Shown: positions 33,492-43,018 of the stretch, piece after piece | How positions within the stretch are numbered: position 1 is the stretch's first letter | How the letters are laid out: each line of letters starts with the position of its first letter | Source: RGIG8745 sp045576655 | Lineage (GTDB): Bacteria > Bacteroidota > Bacteroidia > Bacteroidales > Bacteroidaceae | Assembly (NCBI GenBank): GCA_045576655.1 | Contig: JAZNGW010000022.1 | Span: 186,001-250,000 of the forward strand | Direction: 5' to 3' | DNA: 64,000 bases | Notes under the pieces: model-generated | What the model saw: the letters and a program-made list of their open reading frames with translations, nothing else | Told to the model about the DNA's origin: nothing | Database searches by the model: none | Made by a program: the position numbers and the translations under genes

Positions 33492-36400
33492 TTACTTAAC
33501 GAGAACTTTCTTAGCAACCTTGCCCTGACGAACGATGTAAACGCCTGCAGGAACCTTTGTGCCGTTAGCAACGCGTGCACCGCTGATGCTGTAGATTTCA
33601 CCGTTAGCAATGATTGCTCCGTTTTCTACACGTACACCAAGACCTTCTGGAGTTTCGATTGACTCGATACCTGTTGCACCTGGGTTCCAGTCTGAGTTGT
33701 CACCAGGAGTGATGAGAGTGAGCGTGAAGTTGTCAGCAGAGAACCATGTGCCATTGAATGGAACACACTCGTTACCGTCAACATCCTTATAAACTTCAGT
33801 GAATACAGAGTCTGTTGTTACACCGAGTATGAGAGTGTGATCCTTAACGTCGATTTCAACCTTGCTGTAAGCCCAACCACGGCCTAAACCATTGTTAGCA
33901 GCTGTAACATTGAGGTGATACATTGTAGCTTCGTCAATGTTTCCTTCATTGTTTATCTTGTACTCTTCGATAAGTTCAAAGATACCTGAACCAGTGTCTG
34001 GATCCTTCAGGAGTGACATGCCAAGATTAGAAACAACCCAAGCAGAAGACTCAAGCCAGATTTCTCCGAATCTATCTGTTGCAGCAGCGATAGAGTCATT
34101 GCCTTCTTGATTTGTTACAGAAGGGTCGATGTTCTGAGTGTAGTTGTACTCACCGTTCTTAGTGAAGTGCTTGAGTGCAACAGTTGCAGAGTCGTTGTCT
34201 GCGATACCGTAGATGTAAGCACCGTCGCCAGAAGTACGAGTCATAGCCTTGATTTCGTAGCGTCCGTTAGGGATGTTTGTGAGAGTCTGGTATGCAGTGA
34301 AGCGGAGGTTACCAGCTGTTGCATTCCAAGAGTCGATGTAGTAACCATCACCGCCGTCGAACTGCTGACCATTCTTAGCAGGACCGTCACCAACAGGTTT
34401 GTCTACAGTCCAACCTGTAGCGCTGCCTTCGATAGTAGGGTTAACGATGAGGTCTGTCATGTCTGTACCAGCCTCAACCTTGATAGTGCCCAATGTCTCA
34501 AGACGATCTGCCTCGATTATTGCAGCATTGAGATGGTTAACGAATTCATCCATAGCTGCCTCTGTAGGCATGTCTGTAATAGCAACGAGGTCTGCAACTT
34601 GTGCTTCGATAGTTGCCTTAATAACTTCTGTTGCAGCAGCAACTGTGTAAACCTTAGATTCTGCGTTAGCGAGTGCAGGGAGGTAGCCGTCACGGTACTT
34701 GCGGAGAACTGCAGTGAGTCCGTCCATTGTAGTGTATGTAGCGTCCTCTGCATAAATCTTAGCTGTCATGATGTCAACAATCTTCTGAGCAACCTTAGTT
34801 CCGTCAGTTGAGTAAACGCCAGCAGCGATAGAGTCCTTCAAGTTAGCCCATGAACCAGTCTTAACGCCGATCCACTTGTTGATAGAAGCTGTAGCGACTT
34901 CCTTAGCAGCACCGATGCTGTCGAGTGAAGCGTTCATATCTTCAACAGTAGTTGCGCCCTTGTACTTTTCAATAACTGCAGCGAAAGCAGCCTTGTCAGC
35001 AGCGTAAACCATAGTGTCGCACATTGCCTGAGCTTCAGCGATAGACTTGTCGTAAATTTCCTTGTAGTCTTCAGCTGTGAATGGACCGTGGTAGTACAAC
35101 TTCACGTTAGTCATACAGAACCAACCCTTCTGATTTGCTTCTGGGAAGATTGCGCGACCACCGATAGTGAGGTTACCGTCGGCTACGAGGATCTTTTCAG
35201 TTGTGAGAGTAGTCCAAGCACCCCAAGGTTCTGCATCAGTCCAATTTCCTACTGTGAGGAATGGAGAAGATACGTCTGAGTGTGAGTTCTTAGCAAATGC
35301 GTGAGCTTCGTAAGGCCAATCTGGCTGAGTGATGAAGTCAGCTGCTACTGAATAGTAACCTGCAGGGAGGTTAGTAAGATCCTGGTTGATAGAGCGGTCA
35401 TTTACGTTAGCTGTTGAAGCGCTGGTAGACCAAAGGTTCCAGCAGATACGTCCCTGTGCGTTGTTAAGACGCTGGTCGCCGTCAGTGTTTGAACCCTTGT
35501 ACCATCCTTCTGAAGTAGCGATAGTGTTGTAGTCGTCGAATGCGTTTGGATAAGTTGCGATACCGTCTGCATCGTAAACTGGGTCGTTGCCCTCAGTTAC
35601 GAAGTTAGGGTGCTTAACGAGGAATGTGTAGTCTGCTGGATTTTCCATTGTAGCCTCCTGTGATAAGAGGTAATTGTTGATAGCAGTCTGCATTTCCTCT
35701 GCCAATGTAGCGTAGTCTTTGATTGTTGCTGTTTCAAATCTTTCGCTGATATCTGTATAAGCATCATTCAAAGCGCTTGCTCCTGGATATGGATTTTCTG
35801 AATCAAGATATTCCTCAACCTTTGCAGCCAAAATGTTGTACTTGCCAACTTCAACCAAAGCTTCGTCAACCTTTGTGATGAACTCCTTAAAAGTTTTGAT
35901 GTTAGCTTCAAGTTCTTCTGCAGTTTCATAATTTTCTGCCTCCATGATAGCATCTTCCATCTCCGCTACAATATTCTCTGTGATGTTCGCGTTGTCGTAA
36001 CGATTGTATAGAGAATCTACGAGGTCAGCTAAGTCTGCTTCGAGGAGCTGCATCTTGTCAGCTTCGCCGATCTTAACGAGCTTGATACCGTCGATGAAGA
36101 CGTAAGCCTGACCAGCTGAACCTGCGTTTGCAGACTTGTAACCGAACTCTACAGTGAACTCAGATGTTGGAGTAAACTCAAACTCGTGCTTAGTCCACTC
36201 TGTAGCTGTGAGGTTAGAACCTGTCTCATCCTTAAATACATCCTTACGGCAAGTGATGTTTGTGAGGTCTTCAGGAGTTGATGTTGTGTTTTGGTTAATG
36301 TTGATTGACCAATACTCGAGACGGTAAACAGCGCAAGGAAGCTTAACTACCTGCTTGTAAGAGCACTGACCGCCCCAACCTGCACGGAGGAAGAGAGCAC

Positions 36401-36878
36401 CCTTGTTGTCGTCGCCATTAGCAAAGTCAGGCTTAGCTGGTACTGGCTGGTAACCTGTTCCGTCATCAGCTACAGGAATAGCCTTTTCTGCCAAGTCGTA
36501 AGGGAGAACACCGAAATACGTCCACTCAGTACTAAAACTGAAATCTCTTGATGCCATTTCCCAACCTTTGATCTGGCCAACGTATCCATTGTAAGCGTGT
36601 GTACGTCCGTCTGAACCATTCCAGTTTGGACTCTTGCTGTCAGTCCACATATAAACAGAACTGTCAGCGGCCATATATGGCCATGATCTTCCTGCACTAA
36701 GAGCTGCACCTTTGTAGGTGATTTCCTTTGTGGAGCCGTCTGCATTGAAGGTCATGTCTTCGTCGAATCCGGCATTGACAATGTAGTGAGTCATATCCTC
36801 TTCTACAAAATCATCCTGTGCGAAGACATTCACTGCGCCCAATAACATGATTGAGCATAAAGTAAACAATTTCTTCAT
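33492..36878 (-). CDS. Large secreted modular binding protein with T9SS tail
   Basis: A 1128-residue secreted protein of unknown function. Signal peptide: MKKLFTLCSIMLLGAVNVFA. Three galactose-binding-like modules are suggested by repeated phrases: YIVNAGFDEDM with VVKLPCAVYRLEYW near the N-terminus, FLVKHPNFVTEG with LTNLPAGYYSVAADF in the middle, and LIVNPTIEGSATGW with LTNIPNGRYEIKAMT later. Helical repeats, resembling the FIVAR-like repeats of the protein at 28.3 kb, join them. The T9SS type A tail (GEIYSISGARVANGTKVPAG, then VYIVRQGKVAKKVLVK) closes it. No catalytic motif was found. A surface glycan-binding or adhesive role is inferred from the modules. It is transcribed towards the GH28 gene. 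Confidence 0.8.
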   Translation of the reverse strand: MKKLFTLCSIMLLGAVNVFAQDDFVEEDMTHYIVNAGFDEDMTFNADGSTKEITYKGAALSAGRSWPYMAADSSVYMWTDSKSPNWNGSDGRTHAYNGYVGQIKGWEMASRDFSFSTEWTYFGVLPYDLAEKAIPVADDGTGYQPVPAKPDFANGDDNKGALFLRAGWGGQCSYKQVVKLPCAVYRLEYWSININQNTTSTPEDLTNITCRKDVFKDETGSNLTATEWTKHEFEFTPTSEFTVEFGYKSANAGSAGQAYVFIDGIKLVKIGEADKMQLLEADLADLVDSLYNRYDNANITENIVAEMEDAIMEAENYETAEELEANIKTFKEFITKVDEALVEVGKYNILAAKVEEYLDSENPYPGASALNDAYTDISERFETATIKDYATLAEEMQTAINNYLLSQEATMENPADYTFLVKHPNFVTEGNDPVYDADGIATYPNAFDDYNTIATSEGWYKGSNTDGDQRLNNAQGRICWNLWSTSASTANVNDRSINQDLTNLPAGYYSVAADFITQPDWPYEAHAFAKNSHSDVSSPFLTVGNWTDAEPWGAWTTLTTEKILVADGNLTIGGRAIFPEANQKGWFCMTNVKLYYHGPFTAEDYKEIYDKSIAEAQAMCDTMVYAADKAAFAAVIEKYKGATTVEDMNASLDSIGAAKEVATASINKWIGVKTGSWANLKDSIAAGVYSTDGTKVAQKIVDIMTAKIYAEDATYTTMDGLTAVLRKYRDGYLPALANAESKVYTVAAATEVIKATIEAQVADLVAITDMPTEAAMDEFVNHLNAAIIEADRLETLGTIKVEAGTDMTDLIVNPTIEGSATGWTVDKPVGDGPAKNGQQFDGGDGYYIDSWNATAGNLRFTAYQTLTNIPNGRYEIKAMTRTSGDGAYIYGIADNDSATVALKHFTKNGEYNYTQNIDPSVTNQEGNDSIAAATDRFGEIWLESSAWVVSNLGMSLLKDPDTGSGIFELIEEYKINNEGNIDEATMYHLNVTAANNGLGRGWAYSKVEIDVKDHTLILGVTTDSVFTEVYKDVDGNECVPFNGTWFSADNFTLTLITPGDNSDWNPGATGIESIETPEGLGVRVENGAIIANGEIYSISGARVANGTKVPAGVYIVRQGKVAKKVLVK

Positions 36879-36952
36879 TTTGATTTTAGTTAAAGTTGTT
36901 TGTAATAGGGTTAATTAAATATGTTAATAATCTCTGTTTATTCTTTGCTTTC

Positions 36953-37305
36953 AGACGTCATTATGTGTTATATGACGTTTCTTTGCCGCATTTGTTTAAT
37001 TTGTTTGTCGCAAAAGGGCGGTTTTTCTGTTATTCCTTCTTTTTCAGACGCCACGATGTGACGTCTCTACGTCGTCTGGCGTTATCGTTATCGTTTCCGT
37101 TTGTTCGGGCACCCGCAAGGGATGCCCCTACGTTATGCAGTGTGTCATCCTTGTAACGCCTTGTAATCCGTGTCCTAAGACAGAATTCCCCAAATCTGTG
37201 TGCATCTGTGTAATCTGTGGTCCTTCCTTCTTAGACGCCACGATGTGACGTCTCTACGTCTGGCGTTTCCGTTTGTTCGGGCACCCGCAAGGGATGCCCC
37301 TACGT
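36953..37305. repeat. REP-like extragenic palindrome elements, two full copies plus one diverged
   Basis: Two near-identical composite copies occupy the 483-bp gap 36879-37361. Each has AGACGCCACGATGTGACGTC followed by TCTACGTC (starts 37046 and 37233) and then a second hairpin, GGGCACCC-GCAA-GGGATGCCC (starts 37108 and 37279), with a GNRA-type loop. The first copy has an extra 3-bp and 10-bp insertion between them. A diverged hairpin AGACGTCA..TGACGTTT is at 36953-36980. They resemble extragenic repeats I recall in several phyla. Confidence 0.8.
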
Positions 37306-37309
37306 TGTT

Positions 37310-37366
37310 TTCGTTCGGGTTCCCGTTATCGTTATCGTTTCCGTTCCCGTTATCGTTCCTGTTAGT
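37310..37366. repeat. Hexamer-like CGTTAT/CGTTTC/CGTTCC repeat
   Basis: About nine imperfect 6-bp units (CGTTAT, CGTTTC, CGTTCC) run up to the stop codon of the GH128-like gene. A shorter run also lies inside the first REP-like copy (37079-37100). Confidence 0.65.
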
Positions 37367-40133
37367 TAACAACTACCTTGGCTGTTTGTTTGCCTGAGCG
37401 TACGAGATAGATGCCTGGTTCCTGGGTTGCGTTTGGCGCTACCTTTACGCCACTGAGTGTGAATACTTCAAAATCAGTGCAGTTCTTTACGTAGATGCAA
37501 CGGTTGATAACCTCTACTTCGATTGGATTCTCGCTCTCGACTGTAATAACCTCTTCGATGCCTGTGCTGAGGACTGGTTCTGATGTGATTGCTACCCAGC
37601 CGGCATAGTCTGCGCTTGCGGAATTGTTTGAAGGTTTATCCTCGACCGTAGAATCTATATATTTACGTATGCGTGCACCACTGATATATTCCTCGCCGTC
37701 AATGTCGGTGGTGATGTCTGTGCTTTTGCGCAGAATTGTTCCTGTGCCGTAGTTGTATGTCTGGAGAGTGGCGAACACAAGCGGTTCCTTGAGCATCATG
37801 GTGTCAGATTCGTTGGTGAAGTATGACAGGCGTGCAGATGAGCCCCAGAGTGGACTTGTGCTTACGCCTGCTGATATAATGATGCCTTTTTCTTCGTCGA
37901 TACATTCTGACCCAGGAGTGAATGCTGCATAGAAGAATGGCTGAGCCAATCTTACAGTTGCATTTTCCGCTGCCTCGTAGAATGCTGTGGCTTTGAATCC
38001 TTCATTGGTGATATCCCATATTTTAGTGAAGAATGGTCTTGTTTTAGTAGTTGGCTTAAGTTCTGTTATAACCACTGGTGTGACTCCTTCTGGGAATGGC
38101 TTGACGAACTTGACAATTGTTGTGTCGGACTTAACCCTTGCGGAGTCAATCTCTATATCCATGTTGCCAAAAGTGTAATTTCCAAGCTTCAGGGCCATGA
38201 ACGGGATGTCTTCATCTTTTGTGATTTCTGTTTCTCCTTGGTTCTGAAGAGGGAATATCTTGTATTTGAAGTTTCGTTTAGAGGCAGATGTTATGAGATT
38301 GGTAGGGTGAACGTTAGTGTTCTTATATGTAATCAATCCCATGAACACTGCTGGTGCCTCTTCGAACTCAACAGTGTAGTCTGTCTGAATTTCGTTAGTG
38401 TTGGCGATAGTGAGGTTGCCATACTGAATCATGCTGTTTCCTGTAGCGCTTCCGATGGTTATGTCTACTTCGCCTGTCACACGCTGTTTCTTGTCAGAAT
38501 CAAAGTGTCTTATGCGGTATGTTATGGCGCCAGTCTTGTCTGTAAGGGTGTCTTTTACAGACATTGAAGTAGGTTCGGTGTAAGTGATGGTCTTGATTGG
38601 CACAAATCCGTTGCTCTCATTGTCAACTTTACGCTCAATCCATATAGAGTCGGTAAGTTCGCCATTAGGGTTATTCCATTGAAGCGTGGCTATCTTTTTA
38701 GCTGTGGCGTAGGTTAATGTGAGGTTGGATGGGGATTTGTAGACAACCTTTGGTACGTATTCGTAATCCTTGTTGTATGCAAGGTTGGAGTTCATTTTTG
38801 CATAGAACTCTCCGAGGATGGAGAGGTTGCCATCCTTGAGGATCTTGGAGCAGTCTGCCTCGCTGTTCCAATAGGCATAACGCTCAATGTATCCGGTGTT
38901 GTTCCAGTTGGTCAGCACCTTGCTCATCACGTCGTAGTTCTTCTGCTGGTTAGCTGTAGAGTATGAACGGTCGGTTGCGAATATACCGTTGTTATTCCAT
39001 GATGCTCCCCAGACAAATTCGGAAATCCAGATTGGTCGCTTGTAAGAGTCGTACCAATCTTTAAGTGCGTTGTTGAGGTTCCATTCAGGCCAATAACAGT
39101 GCATGTCTATGATGTCGCATCGCCATCCGCGTGCGTCGATGGAATCCATGAAGTTACGCATCCAGTTGAGACTACCGTCGTGTGATGAAGGTGAGCAGAG
39201 GCGCTTACCTGTTGCCATGAGGTCCTCCCATGTCGCAAGCACGTCGTCAAGATCTTCGACACCGTGATCTGCCTCGTTTCCTGGTTCGTTGTTGGTTTTC
39301 AGGTGTGCTGAATATGTAATTGTTCCGCAGTTGCCTGGCCAGTTAATCTGAATCTTGTGAGGTACACATTCAGTGTCAATGCCTCGGTCCTCGCCTGGTC
39401 CGAACGAGTAGCACCAGGATACGTTGAGTTTTTGTGTTGACTCATATCCTGTGTCGTTTGCAAGTCCTTTCTTCTGTGCGTCGAGCCATTTGAATATGCG
39501 GTATGAAGAAATGCGTTTGTCAAGTACAGTAGGCAGTGTGGCAAATTCAAGGTCTTCCTTGTCAGCGATGAAGCAACGGCTGTATCCGCGTCCGTTTGTG
39601 CCTATGGCGAATGTCACCATGTATCCGCGCTTCAACTTGAAACTGCGGATAGCATTGTTTAACTTGGCATTGCTAAGTGTGTTCATGTATCCGTTGTTGT
39701 GTTCCAGGCCGAAGTCGTTAACGGCTGTTCCTTCGAAGTTCTGTTCGGAATACACAGTGAGAGGCTTGAAATCCTTTCCGTGTGGCAGGATTATTGCGCC
39801 TGTGTTATACATCCTTACTTGGCAATTCTCGCCGTTTATAGCTGCTTCACCATTTATATAAATGTATGAGAGGTGTTTTGCGAGCACTACCGACGGCTTG
39901 ATGTTGTCTATGATGACAACAGCGTCAGGGTTCTGTATGTCAATGCTTCCAGCTGTTGCAAACGGAGTGGTGCTGGTAATGTGATAGTCAACAGCGGTAG
40001 TCAATGACACTGCAGAAGTGACTTGTGATACGGTCTGTGTAGTATTTGCCGCAAAAATAAATGATGCAGACATGATGGCCAGCGCCATCAATGACTTTCG
40101 GATAGATAGTGTAAAAGATGTAAAATTAGTCAT
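37362..40133 (-). CDS. Secreted GH128-like endo-beta-1,3-glucanase with T9SS tail
   Basis: A 923-residue protein. Signal peptide about 1-29 (SLMALAIMSASFIFAA). Residues about 230-450 form a glycosyl-hydrolase catalytic core of the Asl1/GH128 type: acid/base E283 in LKTNNEPGNEADHG, DMHCYWPEWNLNNAL, and nucleophile E372 in RPIWISEFVWG. FN3-like (VYKSPSNLTLTYATAKKIAT) and beta-sandwich modules follow, and a T9SS type A tail (FEVFTLSGVKVAPNATQEPG, then IYLVRSGKQTAKVVVN) ends it. GH128 enzymes cleave beta-1,3-glucans, from fungi, plants or algae; the linkage here is inferred from the fold only. It lies upstream of the modular protein on the same strand, with REP-like DNA between. Confidence 0.85.
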   Translation of the reverse strand: MTNFTSFTLSIRKSLMALAIMSASFIFAANTTQTVSQVTSAVSLTTAVDYHITSTTPFATAGSIDIQNPDAVVIIDNIKPSVVLAKHLSYIYINGEAAINGENCQVRMYNTGAIILPHGKDFKPLTVYSEQNFEGTAVNDFGLEHNNGYMNTLSNAKLNNAIRSFKLKRGYMVTFAIGTNGRGYSRCFIADKEDLEFATLPTVLDKRISSYRIFKWLDAQKKGLANDTGYESTQKLNVSWCYSFGPGEDRGIDTECVPHKIQINWPGNCGTITYSAHLKTNNEPGNEADHGVEDLDDVLATWEDLMATGKRLCSPSSHDGSLNWMRNFMDSIDARGWRCDIIDMHCYWPEWNLNNALKDWYDSYKRPIWISEFVWGASWNNNGIFATDRSYSTANQQKNYDVMSKVLTNWNNTGYIERYAYWNSEADCSKILKDGNLSILGEFYAKMNSNLAYNKDYEYVPKVVYKSPSNLTLTYATAKKIATLQWNNPNGELTDSIWIERKVDNESNGFVPIKTITYTEPTSMSVKDTLTDKTGAITYRIRHFDSDKKQRVTGEVDITIGSATGNSMIQYGNLTIANTNEIQTDYTVEFEEAPAVFMGLITYKNTNVHPTNLITSASKRNFKYKIFPLQNQGETEITKDEDIPFMALKLGNYTFGNMDIEIDSARVKSDTTIVKFVKPFPEGVTPVVITELKPTTKTRPFFTKIWDITNEGFKATAFYEAAENATVRLAQPFFYAAFTPGSECIDEEKGIIISAGVSTSPLWGSSARLSYFTNESDTMMLKEPLVFATLQTYNYGTGTILRKSTDITTDIDGEEYISGARIRKYIDSTVEDKPSNNSASADYAGWVAITSEPVLSTGIEEVITVESENPIEVEVINRCIYVKNCTDFEVFTLSGVKVAPNATQEPGIYLVRSGKQTAKVVVN

Positions 40134-40296
40134 ATAGGTATTTTTGTTTATTCGTTAAGGTTGTCGGACTTGTACGCGCGCATTCCACGTATTAGTTTGC
40201 AAATATGGCGATTTTTGGCAGAAATGCAAAATAATGTGTCCGTTTTTATATTAAAAAGCCTGTTTTGGGGGCTGATGTGGCACTCGTTGTTTTGTG

Positions 40297-40441
40297 AACG
40301 AGGGCTCGTTTGTGTTTAAACGAGGGCTCGTTGATAAACAAATGAGCCCTCGTCAACTAGTCAACGCTTAAGCGTTAGCGAAAAAATGCTTGAGCATAAA
40401 TTCCCAAACACTGTATCGTTGTTTCCAAATCTTGTGCCGTT
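40297..40441. repeat. Array B: seven palindromic units with 22-bp period
   Basis: Units start at 40297, 40319, 40341, 40363, 40385 and 40407, exactly 22 bp apart, with a seventh at 40428. Cores: AACGAGGGCTCGTT (twice), AATGAGCCCTCGTC, the perfect palindrome AACGCTTAAGCGTT, AATGCTTGAGCATA, AACACTGTATCGTT and AATCTTGTGCCGTT. The order of types matches the array at 4776 on the same strand. It lies in the 451-bp divergent gap 40134-40584; outside it only an A/T-rich stretch with a possible minus-strand promoter is seen. Confidence 0.85.
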
Positions 40442-40545
40442 TGCAGGCATGCAGGATGTAGTGGCTGAATTTTGCTAAATGTGTTTTTTAGTGCGTTAAT
40501 ATGATAAAAAACGTCGTGGGATTGCGTCGGTTGTGAAAATATTGT

Positions 40546-40553
40546 TAAATTTG
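40546..40553 (+). promoter_or_regulatory. -7 promoter element of the lpxD operon
   Basis: TAAATTTG matches TAnnTTTG. Transcription would start near 40560, after the in-frame TTG at 40558, so the ATG at 40585 is the likely lpxD start. Confidence 0.55.
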
Positions 40554-40584
40554 CGAGTTGAAAATATCTACACAAACGAAGATT

Positions 40585-41637
40585 ATGGTTTTTACAGCAC
40601 AGCAAATAGCTGCTTTCGTGGGTGGAGTAGTTGAAGGCGACGTTAACGCTTCGGTTTCAACTTTCGCCAAGATTGAAGAGGGTACGCCTGGTGCTTTGTC
40701 GTTCCTCGCAAACCCTCAATACGAGCACTATATTTATGATACAGAGTCCAGTATAGTGCTTGTCAACAGGGATTTTACTGCTCAAAAGCCAATAAAGGCT
40801 ACACTGGTAAGAGTGGACAATGCATACGAGTCTGTCGCAAAGTTGCTTACTCTTTATGAATCTATGCAACAGAAGAAGACCGGAGTGAGTGAACTTGCCT
40901 ACATCGCGCCTTCGGCAAAGGTGGGCGCAAACTGCTATATCGCTCCGTTTGCTTGCGTTGGTGACAATGCCGTTGTTGGTGATGGCTGCGCTATACATTC
41001 ACACGCTGTGATTGGTGACAATGTTACTGTAGGCGAGGAATGTATATTCTATCCTAACGTGACTGTTTATCATGACTGCAAGGTCGGCAGCCGCGTAATT
41101 CTTCACTCAGGTTGCGTGATTGGCGCTGACGGTTTCGGATTTGCTCCGACAGCTACGGGGTATGACAAGATTCCTCAGATAGGCATCGTTACGATAGAGG
41201 ATGATGTGGAGATTGGCGCAAACACTTGTGTGGACCGTTCGACAATGGGTTCAACAATTATCCGCAAGGGCGTGAAGCTTGACAATCTCGTGCAGATAGC
41301 CCACAACGTGGAGGTAGGCAGCCATACGGTGATGTCGGCTCAGGTTGGTGTGGCAGGCAGTTGTAAGGTAGGCGAGTGGTGCATGTTTGGCGGTCAGGTA
41401 GGTGTGGCAGGCCACATCACTGTAGGCGATCGCACATATGCCGGAGCCCAGTCGGGATTGCCTGGCGGACGAATGATTAAGAACGGAAACTGCACAATAA
41501 TGGGTTCGCCTGCTATCGAGCAGAAGAATTTTGCCCGTTCAGCTGCGGCATATAAGAACTTGCCAGACTTGGTAAATAAGGTTTATGAATTGGAAAAAGA
41601 ACTGAAAGAACTTAAGGAATCATGCAAAAACAAATAA
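40585..41637 (+). CDS. lpxD: UDP-3-O-acylglucosamine N-acyltransferase
   Basis: A 350-residue acyltransferase for the third step of lipid A synthesis. The start MVFTAQQIAAFVGGVVEGD fits the family; the frame opens nine codons earlier at a TTG that falls at the predicted transcription start. After the uridine-binding N-terminal domain comes a left-handed beta-helix of hexapeptide repeats (VGANCYIAPFACVGDNAVVG). ADGFGFAPTATGYDKIPQ with a downstream catalytic histidine (IAHNVEVGSH) follows. It overlaps lpxC-fabZ by 16 bp, so the two are probably translationally coupled. Confidence 0.96.
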   Translation: MVFTAQQIAAFVGGVVEGDVNASVSTFAKIEEGTPGALSFLANPQYEHYIYDTESSIVLVNRDFTAQKPIKATLVRVDNAYESVAKLLTLYESMQQKKTGVSELAYIAPSAKVGANCYIAPFACVGDNAVVGDGCAIHSHAVIGDNVTVGEECIFYPNVTVYHDCKVGSRVILHSGCVIGADGFGFAPTATGYDKIPQIGIVTIEDDVEIGANTCVDRSTMGSTIIRKGVKLDNLVQIAHNVEVGSHTVMSAQVGVAGSCKVGEWCMFGGQVGVAGHITVGDRTYAGAQSGLPGGRMIKNGNCTIMGSPAIEQKNFARSAAAYKNLPDLVNKVYELEKELKELKESCKNK

Positions 41638-43004
41638 CACTGAAAGACAGTTTTGTGCTGAAGGGTAAAGGACTTCACACAGGACAATACATCACAGCTA
41701 CGTTTAATCCTGCTCCGGAAGGACACGGATATAAGATTCAGCGTGTGGACTTAGAGGACCAACCTGTAATAGACTGTCTTGCGGAAAATGTTGCTGATAC
41801 CCAGCGAGGCACAGTGCTTGTGAAAGGCGATATCCGTATCAGTACGATAGAACATGCAATGGCAGCACTCTATTCGGCAGGAGTGGACAATGTCCTTATA
41901 CAGCTCGACGGTCCTGAAATGCCTATCCTTGACGGTAGTGCCATCATGTTCTGCCAGGAAATCAACAGAGTGGGACTTGTAGAGCAGAATGCAAACAAGG
42001 ACTTTTACATCGTAAAGCGCAAGATGGAGATCAAGGGCGACAACGGTGAGCATATCATCCTTGTTCCAGACAATGAATTCTGCGTGAACACAATGATTGC
42101 CTTCAATTCAAAGGTTTTGGCAAGCCAGTTCGCAACACTCGATACACTTAGTGATTTTGAAACAGAGATTGCTTCGGCACGCACATTCGTGTTCGTTCGT
42201 GAAATTGAGCCATTGCTTCAGGCAGGACTTATTAAGGGCGGCGACTTGGATAATGCAATCGTGATTTATGAAAACGAACTTCCTCAGGAGCGTTACGACA
42301 GTCTTGCTGACAAGATCGGTATTCCTCACAAGGATGCGACTCAGCTTGGATATATCAATAACAAACCTTTGACTTGGCCAAACGAGACAGCACGCCACAA
42401 GTTGCTTGACATCATCGGTGACTTGGCGCTTATCGGAAAACCTATCAAGGGACGTGTCATCGCCACTAAACCAGGGCATACCATCAACAATAAGTTTGCG
42501 CGCTTGATACGCAAGGATATACGCAAGCACGAAGTGCAGTGTCCTAACTACGATCCTAATGCTGCGCCTGTGATGGATATAAACCGCATACGCGAATTGC
42601 TTCCTCACCGTTATCCAATGCAGTTGGTCGACAAGATTATCGACATCGACGAGAACTACATCGTAGGCGTGAAGAACGTGACTTCAAACGAGCCATTCTT
42701 CGTGGGCCACTTCCCTGAAGAACCAGTAATGCCAGGAGTGCTCCTTGTTGAGGCTATGGCTCAGGCTGGCGGACTTCTTGTGCTCAATACACTTGAGGAG
42801 CCAGAAAAATGGTCTACTTACTTCATGAAGATAGATAACGTGAAGTTCCGCCGCAAGGTGGTGCCAGGCGACACGCTCATCTTCAAGGTTAAGCTTCTCG
42901 CACCAGTACGCAGAGGAATTTCATCGATGGGAGGTCTCATCTTTGTAGGCGACAACATCGTTGCTGAGGCAGAGTTTACAGCTCAAATGGTAAAGAATAA
43001 ATAA
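41622..43004 (+). CDS. lpxC-fabZ: LpxC-FabZ bifunctional fusion
   Basis: A 460-residue fusion typical of Bacteroidota. The N-terminal part (about 1-300) is the zinc-dependent deacetylase for the committed step of lipid A synthesis: ISTIEHAMAALYSAGVDN with zinc ligand H78, DGPEMPILDGSA, then CLVWP-like NETARHKLLDIIGDLALIG with further zinc ligands. The C-terminal part (about 315-460) is the hot-dog-fold 3-hydroxyacyl-ACP dehydratase: LLPHRYPMQLVDKI and the active-site pair H363 in GHFPEEPVMPG and E377 in LLVEAMAQ. One protein therefore links fatty acid elongation and lipid A synthesis. It lies between lpxD and lpxA. Confidence 0.97.
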   Translation: MQKQITLKDSFVLKGKGLHTGQYITATFNPAPEGHGYKIQRVDLEDQPVIDCLAENVADTQRGTVLVKGDIRISTIEHAMAALYSAGVDNVLIQLDGPEMPILDGSAIMFCQEINRVGLVEQNANKDFYIVKRKMEIKGDNGEHIILVPDNEFCVNTMIAFNSKVLASQFATLDTLSDFETEIASARTFVFVREIEPLLQAGLIKGGDLDNAIVIYENELPQERYDSLADKIGIPHKDATQLGYINNKPLTWPNETARHKLLDIIGDLALIGKPIKGRVIATKPGHTINNKFARLIRKDIRKHEVQCPNYDPNAAPVMDINRIRELLPHRYPMQLVDKIIDIDENYIVGVKNVTSNEPFFVGHFPEEPVMPGVLLVEAMAQAGGLLVLNTLEEPEKWSTYFMKIDNVKFRRKVVPGDTLIFKVKLLAPVRRGISSMGGLIFVGDNIVAEAEFTAQMVKNK

Positions 43005-43018
43005 CAAAAACAAGAAAT

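Noticed and set aside
34107..34811. 234-codon plus-strand frame inside the modular protein gene
   Set aside because: Cysteine-, serine- and valine-rich antisense shadow of a repetitive protein.
37175..37372. Frame with Asn-Asp-Gly repeats
   Set aside because: Translation of the hexamer tract and REP-like elements; no start context or conserved part.
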